A stretch of 64,000 nt of DNA from Actinocorallia populi (GTDB taxonomy: Bacteria; Actinomycetota; Actinomycetes; Streptosporangiales; Streptosporangiaceae). The stretch lies in the NCBI RefSeq assembly GCF_002995495.1, contig NZ_PVZV01000001.1, positions 868,001 to 932,000 on the forward strand, given 5' to 3'. Positions 26,197-34,445 of this stretch are shown here, piece by piece. Under the pieces are notes generated by a model. It had not been told where the DNA came from. It worked only from the letters and a program-made list of their open reading frames with translations, and made no database searches. The translations under genes were made by a program, and so were the position numbers. Position 1 is the first letter of the stretch. Every line of letters starts with the position of its first letter.

Positions 26197-27981
26197 ATGG
26201 CATTGGGTTCACTGCTCCCCGATCTCAGCCTCCGCCCGCTGGTCGAGTCGTTGGCCGAGCACGCCGTGACCAAGCCCGATGCCAAGGCGTTCACGTTCGT
26301 CGACTACTCCAGTGACCGCGACGGCGCCAAACACACCCTCACCTGGGGCGAGGTCTGGCGCAGGACGCAGGCGACGGCCGTCGCGCTGCGCCGGATCGCC
26401 GAGCCGGGCGAGCGCGCCGCGCTGCTGCTGCCGCAGAGCCTGGACTACCTGACCGCGATGTGCGGCGCGTTCGCGTCCGAGATCGTGGCGGTGCCGCTGT
26501 TCTCGCCCGACCTGCCCGGCAACGCCGACCGGTTGATCCGCGCCTACTCCGACGCCGAGCCCGCCGTGATCGTGACGGTGCGCTCCGCGCTCCCCTACGT
26601 CGAGAAGTTCCTGGACGAGCACGAGGTGCCCCGGCCGCGCGGCATCGTGCTGTCCGACGAGCTCGACCCCGCGTCCGGTGCCGGCTGGGAGCTGCCCGAG
26701 CTGACCCCCGGCGACCTGGCGTACCTGCAGTACACCTCCGGGTCGACCAGCAGCCCCGCCGGAGTCGAGATCACCCACGGCGGGTTCGCCGCCAACGCCC
26801 GCCAGCTGTGGCGCTCCTGGAACCCGCCGGAGATCGAGACCTGCGAGGCGGTCACCTGGCTGCCGCTCTTCCACGACATGGGGCTGATCACCGCGCTGGC
26901 GCTGCCGCTGGTGAACGGCAACCACGTGATCCTCGCCGACCCGATGTCGTTCCTCATGCGCCCGATCCGCTGGATGCGGCTGCTGTCGGAGTGCCCGAAC
27001 GTCTACACCGCGGGCCCGAACTTCGCCTACGACTACGTGGCGGGCCAGGCCAACGACAAGAGCCTCGCCGGGATCGACCTCAGCGGCGTCAACGTGTGCC
27101 TGAACGGGGCCGAACCGGTCCGCCCGTCCACGCTCAAGGCGTTCAACGACGCGTTCGCCCCGGCCGGGCTGCGGCCCGGCGTGCTGCGCCCGGCCTACGG
27201 GCTGGCCGAGGCGACGGTCTTCGTCTCCGGCAGCTTCGTCACCAACCCCGATCCGGACGAGCCCGCCCGGCAGCTCGGCGTGGACCGCGAGGAGCTCACC
27301 CAGGGGCGGATCGTCCCGTCCGAGGCGGAGAACGCCCAGCACCTGGTCTCCTGCGGCGCGCCGCAGGGCCAGCTCGTCGCGATCGTCGACCCGGAGACCC
27401 GGCGCGAGCAGCCCGACGGCACCGTCGGCGAGATCTGGGTGCACGGGCCGAACGTCGGCCGCGGCTACTGGGGCAACGGCGAGCGCAGCGCCGAGACGTT
27501 CGGCGCCGTGATCGAGGACGCCGCCGAGGGGATCCCGGCCGGCGGCTGGATGCGCACCGGGGACTTCGGCGCGGTGCACGCCGGCGAGCTGTACGTGACG
27601 GGCCGGATCAAGGACCTCATCATCGTCGACGGGCGCAACCACTACCCGCAGGACATCGAGGTCACCACCGAGGAGTCCAGCCCGGCGATCCGGCCCGACT
27701 ACGTCGCGGCCTTCGCCATCCCCGGCGAGGAGACCGAGCGGCTGGTCGTGGTGGCCGAGCGCAACCGCCGGGTGCCGATCGCCAAGCTGGACCTGGCCGA
27801 GGTGGAGCGCGCCGTGCGCGCCGGGGTCAACCAGGTGCACGAGATGAGCATCCACGAGTTCGTGCTGATCGAACCGGGCTCCCTGTCCCGCACGTCCAGC
27901 GGGAAGGTCGCCAGGGCGGCGACCCGCACCCGTTACCTGGAAGGCGATCTGGTGCGCACCGCAGACCGTCTCACTCGCTGA
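26197..27981 (+). CDS. Fatty-acyl-AMP ligase (FAAL; FadD32-like)
   Basis: A 594-residue adenylating enzyme. Seen: the P-loop YTSGSTSSPAGV (from about residue 179), LPLFHDMGL, an adenine-site segment LNGAEPV, RTGDFGAV, GRIKDLIIVDGRNHYPQDIE and the C-terminal catalytic lysine in TSSGKVARAA (Lys570). The FHDMGL, NGAEPV and DLIIVDGRNHYPQDIE wording is that of FAALs, which activate long acids as acyl-AMP and pass them to a carrier protein and not to CoA. It starts an operon with the MMPL exporter (15 bases later) and two esterases. The likely acceptor is the N-terminal carrier of the PKS at 36185, as FadD32 loads Pks13. ATG 26197 has GGAG six bases upstream. Confidence 0.9.
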   Translation: MALGSLLPDLSLRPLVESLAEHAVTKPDAKAFTFVDYSSDRDGAKHTLTWGEVWRRTQATAVALRRIAEPGERAALLLPQSLDYLTAMCGAFASEIVAVPLFSPDLPGNADRLIRAYSDAEPAVIVTVRSALPYVEKFLDEHEVPRPRGIVLSDELDPASGAGWELPELTPGDLAYLQYTSGSTSSPAGVEITHGGFAANARQLWRSWNPPEIETCEAVTWLPLFHDMGLITALALPLVNGNHVILADPMSFLMRPIRWMRLLSECPNVYTAGPNFAYDYVAGQANDKSLAGIDLSGVNVCLNGAEPVRPSTLKAFNDAFAPAGLRPGVLRPAYGLAEATVFVSGSFVTNPDPDEPARQLGVDREELTQGRIVPSEAENAQHLVSCGAPQGQLVAIVDPETRREQPDGTVGEIWVHGPNVGRGYWGNGERSAETFGAVIEDAAEGIPAGGWMRTGDFGAVHAGELYVTGRIKDLIIVDGRNHYPQDIEVTTEESSPAIRPDYVAAFAIPGEETERLVVVAERNRRVPIAKLDLAEVERAVRAGVNQVHEMSIHEFVLIEPGSLSRTSSGKVARAATRTRYLEGDLVRTADRLTR

Positions 27982-27996
27982 TCCAGGGGGATCTCC

Positions 27997-30480
27997 ATGT
28001 ACGGCTGGGGTCGCTTCGTCCACCGGTTCCGCTGGCTCGTGCTGCTGGTCGCCACGCTCCTGACGGTCGGTGCGGGCTACGCCGGCCTCGGGGTGTTCCA
28101 GCCCGGCGTGCTCAAGCAGGGCGGTTTCGAGGACCCGTACGCCGACTCGACGTACGCCTACCAGCAGGCGGCCCTGGCGTTCGGCTCCGGCAGCCCGGAC
28201 GTGATGCTCGTCTACCGCAGCGACGAGCACAAGGTGACCGATCCGGAGTTCATGCAGTCGGTGCTGTTCACCACCGCGCGGCTGCCGAAGAAGCACGTCG
28301 AGAAGGTCTTCACCTACTGGCACATCGCGGGGAAGACGAAAGAGGCCAGGGACGGCCGCAAGAACATGATCTCGCACGACGGCCACAGCACGTTCGTGGC
28401 GCTGTTCGTGCAGAGCGACCCCGATCCCACCAAGGCCGACCAGGCCAAGGCCCAGAACTTCGAGGCCATCAAGGGCCTGGTCGAGGCGCCCGGGATGACG
28501 GTGAAGATCACCGGCGGCATCCCGATCGGCACGGACTTCGTCACCCAGATGAGCTCGGACATCCTGAACGCCGAGATCATCTCGGCGCCGCTGGTCCTGC
28601 TCATCGGGCTGGTCGTCTTCGGCAGCGTCGCCGCGGCGGTGCAGCCGATCCTCGTCGGGGTCTTCTCGGCCGTGGGCGCGCTGGGCGTGCTGCGCCTGAT
28701 CACCCTGATGACGGACGTCTCCAACCTGGCGATCTCGCTGGTCAGCCTGCTGTCGGTCGGCCTGGCGATCGACTACTCGCTCTTCGTCATCAGCCGGTTC
28801 CGGGAGGAACTGGCCAAGGGGCGAGATCCGCGGACGGCCATGGGCGTCACCATGGCCACGGCGGGCCGCACCATCACGTTCTCCGCCGTCACCGTCGCGG
28901 TCTCGATGGCGGGCCTGCTGCTGTTCCCGCAGGTGTTCCTGAAGTCGATCGGCCTGGTCGGCATCGCGGTCATCTTCGTCGCGATGCTCTCCACCATCGT
29001 GGTCCTGCCGGCGATGTTGTCGATCCTCGGGCCGCGCATCGAGTTCGGCCAGATGCCCTGGCGCAAGCGGGCGAAGAAGAAGGCCAAGCCCGAGGAAGAG
29101 GGCATGTGGTACCGCCTCGCGCACAGCGTGATGAAGCGGCCGATCATCTACTTCCTGGCCACCAGCGCGGTGCTCATCCTGCTCGTCCTGCCGTTCGGGC
29201 GGGTGAACTTCGGCGTCTCCGACCTCCGGTCGCTGCCGGCGGGGATGGAGAGCCGCCAGACGGCGGAGCTCATCCAGACCGAGTTCTCCTCCGGGGTCAT
29301 GGACCCGGTCAACGTGCTGCTCGAAGGCGCGCTGATACCGAAGAACTACAAGCCCGGCAAGGACGAGCTGCCCCAGAACCTGAAGAAGTTCCGGGACGAG
29401 GTGGCGGACCTGCCGGGCGTGGTCGCGGCCAGTTACAACAACACGAACCCCGACATGGGCATCGTGCAGCTGCAGGTGTCCTACGAGGGCGAGACGCACA
29501 GCGAGGAGACCCAGGAGCTCGTCCGGAAGCTGCGGGCCATGGACGAGCCGGGGGAACGGCCGGAAGCGATCAACCACATCAGCGTCGGCGGCAGCACCGC
29601 CGGCCAGATGGACCTGATGAAGAGCCTGGGCGAGGCGCTGCCCAAGACGGGCCTCTTCGTGGTGACCGCCATCTTCCTGCTGCTGTTCGCCGCGTTCGGC
29701 TCGATCGCGCTGCCGATCAAGGCGATCATCATGAACCTGCTGTCGATCGGCTCGTCGTTCGGCGCGATGGTGTGGGCGTTCCAGGACGGTCACCTGTCCG
29801 GGCTGCTCGGCTTCACCGTCACCGGCAACATCGACGCGACCGCGATGATCCTGGTGCTGTCGATCATCTTCGGCCTCTCGATGGACTACGAGGTCTTCCT
29901 GCTCAGCCGAATCCGGGAGGAGTGGGACAACACCCATGACAACCGGGCGGCGGTGGCGCGCGGCCTGCAGCAGACCGGCGGCATCATCACCAGCGCGGCC
30001 GTGCTGCTCATCGTGGTGGTCGCCGCCTTCTCGACCGCGAAGATCACCACGGTGCAGGTGCTGGGCGTCGGCCTGCTGGTCGCGGTCGTCGTCGACGCCA
30101 CGCTGGTGCGGTCGCTGCTGGTGCCCGCGACGATGCGCTTCCTCGGCGACGCCAACTGGTGGCTGCCGGGGCCGCTGAAGGCGCTGCACGCCGCGATCGA
30201 CCTGCGCGAGGTGCACGACATCGACCTGAGCGGGACGGGGGACAAGCAGCCCGCGGCGTCCGGGGGCCGCGGAGTGACGCGGGACACGTCGCGGACGCTG
30301 AAGGGGGAGGGGTACGGCGGCTACCGCCGGACCGTGGTCCAGGTGAACGGGGGTTACGCATGGGCCGGAGAAACCCGTCCAGGGACATCTGGACATCCAG
30401 CAAAGAAGCGTGAAATCGTGGCCAACCCTGACGGGACGGGCTGGCGATGGCGCGAGGTGGAGGATGAGTATGCGCACTGA
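27997..30480 (+). CDS. MMPL/RND family lipid transporter (MmpL3-like)
   Basis: An 827-residue inner-membrane RND protein: one N-terminal helix, a first periplasmic loop (about 35-185), a six-helix block, a second loop and another block. Both proton-relay pairs are present, Asp259-Tyr260 in GLAIDYSLF and Asp630-Tyr631 in GLSMDYEVF, at nearly the spacing known for MmpL3. A cytoplasmic tail of about 100 residues follows the last helix, ending in a charged region. In mycobacteria such proteins flip trehalose monomycolate; here the cargo is inferred to be the product of the FAAL/PKS pair. The last codons overlap the start of the next gene by about 11 bases. Confidence 0.9.
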   Translation: MYGWGRFVHRFRWLVLLVATLLTVGAGYAGLGVFQPGVLKQGGFEDPYADSTYAYQQAALAFGSGSPDVMLVYRSDEHKVTDPEFMQSVLFTTARLPKKHVEKVFTYWHIAGKTKEARDGRKNMISHDGHSTFVALFVQSDPDPTKADQAKAQNFEAIKGLVEAPGMTVKITGGIPIGTDFVTQMSSDILNAEIISAPLVLLIGLVVFGSVAAAVQPILVGVFSAVGALGVLRLITLMTDVSNLAISLVSLLSVGLAIDYSLFVISRFREELAKGRDPRTAMGVTMATAGRTITFSAVTVAVSMAGLLLFPQVFLKSIGLVGIAVIFVAMLSTIVVLPAMLSILGPRIEFGQMPWRKRAKKKAKPEEEGMWYRLAHSVMKRPIIYFLATSAVLILLVLPFGRVNFGVSDLRSLPAGMESRQTAELIQTEFSSGVMDPVNVLLEGALIPKNYKPGKDELPQNLKKFRDEVADLPGVVAASYNNTNPDMGIVQLQVSYEGETHSEETQELVRKLRAMDEPGERPEAINHISVGGSTAGQMDLMKSLGEALPKTGLFVVTAIFLLLFAAFGSIALPIKAIIMNLLSIGSSFGAMVWAFQDGHLSGLLGFTVTGNIDATAMILVLSIIFGLSMDYEVFLLSRIREEWDNTHDNRAAVARGLQQTGGIITSAAVLLIVVVAAFSTAKITTVQVLGVGLLVAVVVDATLVRSLLVPATMRFLGDANWWLPGPLKALHAAIDLREVHDIDLSGTGDKQPAASGGRGVTRDTSRTLKGEGYGGYRRTVVQVNGGYAWAGETRPGTSGHPAKKREIVANPDGTGWRWREVEDEYAH

Positions 30481-31483
30481 ACCGCTGCGGCGTCTCGGAG
30501 TGGTGGTCACGTCGGCGGCGCTGCTGGCCGCGGTCGTACCCGGCACGGCGAACGCCGCGCCCCGGCTCAAGTTCAAGGCCGCTTCCACCGGTGCGAAGAT
30601 CATCGACTACAAGTGGGTCAGCAAGAACAAGCGGCAGATGGACATCACCATCAAGACGCCGTCGCTGCCGGACGGCAACCCCAAGGTCCGGCTGCTGCTG
30701 CCCAAGAAGTGGTCGATGAAGTCCAAGAAGACCTGGCCGATCGTGTACCTGCTGCACGGCGGCCACGACAGCTACATCTCCTGGACGAAGAACTCCTCGA
30801 TCGAGACGATGGCCGCCAAGTACGACGTCATCGTCGCGATGCCCGAGGGCGCCAACGGCTCGTACACCGACTGGTACAACTACGGGAAGTTCGGCACGCC
30901 CAAGTGGGAGACCTTCCACATGACGGAGGTCTACCAGCTCATGGAGCGCAACTTCCGGGTGAGCAAGTCCCGCGCCGTGATGGGCAACTCCTCCGGCGGC
31001 ATGGGCGCGATGGGCTACGCCGCCCGCTACAAGGGCCGCTTCAAGTACGCCGCGTCCCTCAGCGGCCTGCTGCACCTGCGCGCCCCGTTCATCCCGCAGT
31101 TCCTCGACCAGATCAACAGCGGCAACGGCCAGGACCCGGACGCGATCTGGGGCCGCTACCCGGCCGACGCGGAGAACTGGAAGCTGCACAACCCCTACGA
31201 CCTGGCCGCCGGTCTGAAGGGCACGAAGGTGTTCTTCTCGTCCGGCCTCGACGGCCAGCCCGGCGAGGGCGACCCGAACGTCGACCCGTGGGACCTCGGC
31301 CTGGTCTCGGAGAAGTGGACCGGTTACACCAACCAGTACTTCAAGCGCAGGCTCAACAGCCTGAAGATCCCCCACGTCTCCCACCTGTACGGCAAGGGCC
31401 GCCACAACTGGCCCGCGTGGCGCCGGGAGACCGCGTTCGTCTGGCCCCGGATCATGAAGACGATCGGTGCCAAGCGGTACTGA
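30470..31483 (+). CDS. Secreted antigen-85-like esterase / acyltransferase, operon copy 1
   Basis: A 337-residue PF00756-type protein with a Sec signal peptide (VVVTSAALLAAVVPGTANA). The nucleophile is Ser174 in GNSSGGMG, and a His lies in the C-terminal GRHNWPAW, which aligns with the HSWEYW of antigen 85. Other shared blocks are VYLLHGGHDSYISWT, DWYNYGKFG and KWETFHMTEVYQLMERNF. The start at 30470 is chosen because GGAGG sits six bases upstream; ATG 30464 is close by. It overlaps the MMPL gene and is 19 bases from its paralog, so it belongs to the operon. It could transfer exported acyl groups to a wall sugar or another lipid. Confidence 0.83.
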   Translation: MRTEPLRRLGVVVTSAALLAAVVPGTANAAPRLKFKAASTGAKIIDYKWVSKNKRQMDITIKTPSLPDGNPKVRLLLPKKWSMKSKKTWPIVYLLHGGHDSYISWTKNSSIETMAAKYDVIVAMPEGANGSYTDWYNYGKFGTPKWETFHMTEVYQLMERNFRVSKSRAVMGNSSGGMGAMGYAARYKGRFKYAASLSGLLHLRAPFIPQFLDQINSGNGQDPDAIWGRYPADAENWKLHNPYDLAAGLKGTKVFFSSGLDGQPGEGDPNVDPWDLGLVSEKWTGYTNQYFKRRLNSLKIPHVSHLYGKGRHNWPAWRRETAFVWPRIMKTIGAKRY

Positions 31484-31502
31484 GACCCCCTGAGCAGGAT
31501 CG

Positions 31503-32507
31503 ATGACCCCCCGCCACCGCTCCACCCCCCGCCGCCTCGGCGCGCTCGCCCTCGCCGGCGTTCTGTCGCTGTCCGTGATACCCGCCTCGGGCGCTCCCGC
31601 CGCGGCCGCTCCCGCCTTCCGCAAGGCCGACAACGGCAGCGCGATCGTCGCCTACAAGTGGCTGACGAAGAACAAGCGGCAACTCGACATCTCGGTGAGG
31701 TCCAAGGGCCTCGGCAAGACCGAGAAGGTGAGGATGCTGCTGCCCAAGGGCTGGAAGCGGAACACGAAGAAGACCTGGCCCGTCGTGTACCTCCTGCACG
31801 GCGGCCGGGCCGGTTACCAGTCCTGGTACAAGAGCTCCACCATCAGGACGCTCGCCGCCAGATGGGGCGTCATCGTCGTCATGCCCGAGGGCCGCAACGG
31901 CTCGTACACCAACTGGTACAACTACGGGAACTACGGCATCCCCGAGTGGGAGACCTTCCACATGACGGAGGTCTTCCAGCTCGTCCAGCGCAACTTCCAC
32001 GCGGGTTCCCGCCGCGCCGTGCTGGGCAACTCCTCCGGCGGCATGGGCGCGATGGGCTATGCCGCCCGCCACAAGGGCCGGTTCAAGTACGCGGCTTCGT
32101 TCAGCGGCGTCCTCTCCCTGCTCTCCCCGGGCGTCCCCGCAGCCCTGAAGGAAGTCAACGCAGGGAGCGGAAACGGCGACTTCAACGCCATCTACGGCGA
32201 CCCCGAGGAGAACCGCGACAACTGGGTGGCCCATGACCCGTTCTCCCTGGCCGAGAACCTCAGGGGCACCAAGCTCTACTTCACCTCGGGCAGCGGCGCC
32301 CCCATCCCCACCGACATCGCCTTCTTCTCCGAGTACATCGTCGGCATGACCAACGGCGACTTCAAGAAGCGCCTCAACGCCCTCAAGATCCCCCACAAGT
32401 CGTACATCTATTCCGGCGGCACCCACGCCTGGCCGTACTGGAAACGCGAACTCAAGAAGGCCTGGCCCACCGTCATGAAGACCCTCAAGGCCAAGAAGAC
32501 CACCTGA
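31503..32507 (+). CDS. Secreted antigen-85-like esterase / acyltransferase, operon copy 2
   Basis: A 334-residue paralog of the preceding gene. It has a signal peptide (LGALALAGVLSLSVIPASGAPAAAA), nucleophile Ser177 in GNSSGGMG, the blocks VYLLHGGRAGYQSWY and EWETFHMTEVFQLVQRNF, and a C-terminal His in GGTHAWPYW. The last motif is the closest of the three window copies to the antigen 85 HSWEYW. Having two in one operon suggests different acceptors, as with the multiple Ag85 proteins of mycobacteria. The last gene of the FAAL operon. Confidence 0.83.
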   Translation: MTPRHRSTPRRLGALALAGVLSLSVIPASGAPAAAAPAFRKADNGSAIVAYKWLTKNKRQLDISVRSKGLGKTEKVRMLLPKGWKRNTKKTWPVVYLLHGGRAGYQSWYKSSTIRTLAARWGVIVVMPEGRNGSYTNWYNYGNYGIPEWETFHMTEVFQLVQRNFHAGSRRAVLGNSSGGMGAMGYAARHKGRFKYAASFSGVLSLLSPGVPAALKEVNAGSGNGDFNAIYGDPEENRDNWVAHDPFSLAENLRGTKLYFTSGSGAPIPTDIAFFSEYIVGMTNGDFKKRLNALKIPHKSYIYSGGTHAWPYWKRELKKAWPTVMKTLKAKKTT

Positions 32508-32603
32508 GCCGGCACATCGGCTTCCGGCCAACGGCCCGCGGCCAGGAATTACTCTGAGCCTCGGCAGGGTCGAGCCCGCCGAGCAGGTTCGGGGAGGTGC
32601 GTC

Positions 32604-33170
32604 ATGACGGCTGAGATGGTCACTCCGGCGTGGATGCATGAGCAGGTCACGGCGGAGCAGTACGACTCCTGGACCGAGGAGCAGTGCGAGGGCATCGAAA
32701 TCGTGGACGGGATGGTGGTCGTGAGTCCCAGCGCATCCCAACGGCATGACCGTCTCGCCAGGCTCCTGGCGAACGCTTTGGAGGACGCCGCGGGGCAGGA
32801 CTGGAACGCCGACACGGACTTCGACGTCCGGTTGCAGGACGTGCCGCTCTCCAATCGCCGTCCAGACGTCGTCGTGTACCGGGCGGACACGCTCGACGTC
32901 GTACCCACCCGCCCGGAGCATGTACTGCTGGTGGCCGAGGTCGTTTCACCGGGTTCGGAGACGACCGACCGGATCGTGAAGACGGAGCAGTACGCGAAGG
33001 CCGGTATCGCCTTCTACTGGCGGGTCGAGCAGGCTGCCACCGGTGTTCCGCTGGTGTACACCTATGTCCTCGATCCGGCGGCGGGCGTGTACCGGGAGGG
33101 CGACGTGTTCGCCGGCGTGGTCAAGGTGTCGGCGCCTTTCCCGGTGGAGGTCGATCTCGGCTCGCTCTGA
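32604..33170 (+). CDS. Uma2 family (DUF820) putative restriction-endonuclease-fold protein
   Basis: A 188-residue protein of the Uma2 family, common in many copies in actinomycetes and cyanobacteria. Family marks are the early VDGMVVVSPSASQRHDRLARLL, and the PD-(D/E)xK-type core RRPDVVVYR...LLVAEVVSPGSETTDRIVK followed by EQYAKAGIAFYWRVE. Catalytic Asp, Glu and Lys are all present. The role is unknown. It lies 96 bases after the second esterase with no clear terminator between, but is probably an unrelated passenger of the locus. Confidence 0.85.
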   Translation: MTAEMVTPAWMHEQVTAEQYDSWTEEQCEGIEIVDGMVVVSPSASQRHDRLARLLANALEDAAGQDWNADTDFDVRLQDVPLSNRRPDVVVYRADTLDVVPTRPEHVLLVAEVVSPGSETTDRIVKTEQYAKAGIAFYWRVEQAATGVPLVYTYVLDPAAGVYREGDVFAGVVKVSAPFPVEVDLGSL

Positions 33171-33179
33171 GGTCGTTCT

Positions 33180-34427
33180 TCAGGGCTGGAGGAGGTCGAG
33201 GGCCTCGCAGGCGCGGGCCACACCGTCCTCGGCGTTGAGGGACTCCGAGAGGGAACGGGCCCGGGTGCGGTAGGGGGGTTTGACGAGGTCCTGGAGGCGG
33301 GAGGCCAGGGCGTCGGTGGTCAGGGCGGACGCGGGCAGGGGGGAGGGGCCGGCGCCCAGGGCGTGGACGCGGTCGGCCCAGTAGGGCTGGTCGCCGAAGA
33401 AGGGGCAGACCAGGGACGGGGCGGCGGCCTTCAGCGCCTCGGCGGTGGTGCCGGCGCCGCCGTGGTGGACGACGCCCGCCATCCGGGGGAAGAGCCAGTT
33501 GAAAGGGATGTTCTGGACGACGAACATGTCGTCCTCCGGCTCCGCGGTGGTGCCGGGCTGGGGGGAGAGGACGCCGCGCAGGCCCGCCCGGCGGAGGGCC
33601 GCGCGGATCTGGCGGTCGGTGGCGGCGGGGTCCTTGGTGGCCATGCTGCCGAAGCCCACGTAGACGGGCGGGGGGCCGTCGTCCAGGAAGCGCAGCAGAT
33701 CGGCGGGAGGTTCCCAATGGGGTTGCTCCAGGAACCAGAAGCCGGTCAGGTGGACGTTCTCGGGCCAGTCCGCGGGGCGCGGGACCAGGGTGGGGCTGAA
33801 CGCGCACAGGACGGGGGCGCGGCGGGCGGCGGGCAGCGGGCCGCGCCAGGAGAGCTTCGTCAGGCCCAGACGGCGGACGCGCCAGGGGTCGAGGAAGGGG
33901 CGGCACAGCTGCCAGGTCACCCAGTCCAGGAGCTCGAAGCTCAGGCGGTTGGCGTTCGGGCCGAGCAGGCGGGCCCGGGGGAGGAACGGGTGGGGGAAGG
34001 CCCGGGTCGGGTGGGACGGCTGGAAGTGCACGATGGCGTGCGGGACGCCCAGGTGCTCGCTCAGGTGGTGGCCGAGGAAGCCGAGCGTCGGGGCGAGGAA
34101 CAGGTCGGCGCCGTCGGCTCCCGCGACCACCTCCCGCAGCAGCCGGTCGGCCAGGGGCCGCGCGATGCGCTGGAGGTTGCGCAGGAACCTGACGGGGTTG
34201 CGGCCGCCGCCGAGGAGCTCCTGGCCCTCGGGTGAGTTCACGATCCGCGTGGGGTCCAGGGAGAGCGGGGCGAAGCCCAGCCCCGCGCCGGTGATCAGCT
34301 CCCGGTACTGCTCGCTGGAGATGAGGCGCACCTCGTCGCCGCGGTCGGCCAGGCCGCGGCCGAGGGCGACGCACGGCTGCAGGTCGCCGCGGGAACCGGC
34401 CGCGAAGATCACTACTGTCCGGCCCAT
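33180..34427 (-). CDS. GT1/MGT-type glycosyltransferase
   Basis: A 415-residue GT-B enzyme. The N-terminal domain starts TVVIFAAGSRGDLQPCVALGRGL, typical of sterol and lipid glucosyltransferases. The C-terminal sugar-nucleotide site shows VYVGFGSMATK, VVHHGGAGTTAEAL and CPFFGDQPYWADRV. The closest style is that of transferases that glycosylate lipids or macrolides, including the mycobacterial glycopeptidolipid enzymes. It follows an MFS exporter gene with an 18-base gap on the same strand, and the pair is divergent from the PKS, so the product may be glycosylated. The start has AGGCAGG upstream. Confidence 0.88.
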   Translation of the reverse strand: MGRTVVIFAAGSRGDLQPCVALGRGLADRGDEVRLISSEQYRELITGAGLGFAPLSLDPTRIVNSPEGQELLGGGRNPVRFLRNLQRIARPLADRLLREVVAGADGADLFLAPTLGFLGHHLSEHLGVPHAIVHFQPSHPTRAFPHPFLPRARLLGPNANRLSFELLDWVTWQLCRPFLDPWRVRRLGLTKLSWRGPLPAARRAPVLCAFSPTLVPRPADWPENVHLTGFWFLEQPHWEPPADLLRFLDDGPPPVYVGFGSMATKDPAATDRQIRAALRRAGLRGVLSPQPGTTAEPEDDMFVVQNIPFNWLFPRMAGVVHHGGAGTTAEALKAAAPSLVCPFFGDQPYWADRVHALGAGPSPLPASALTTDALASRLQDLVKPPYRTRARSLSESLNAEDGVARACEALDLLQP

Positions 34428-34445
34428 GTCCTGCCTTTCTCGGGG

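Noticed and set aside
26209-30603. Long open frame on the minus strand opposite FAAL and MMPL
   Set aside because: Same cause; the protein is rich in His/Arg/Gln repeats and no family is visible, while FAAL and MMPL motifs are complete on the plus strand.
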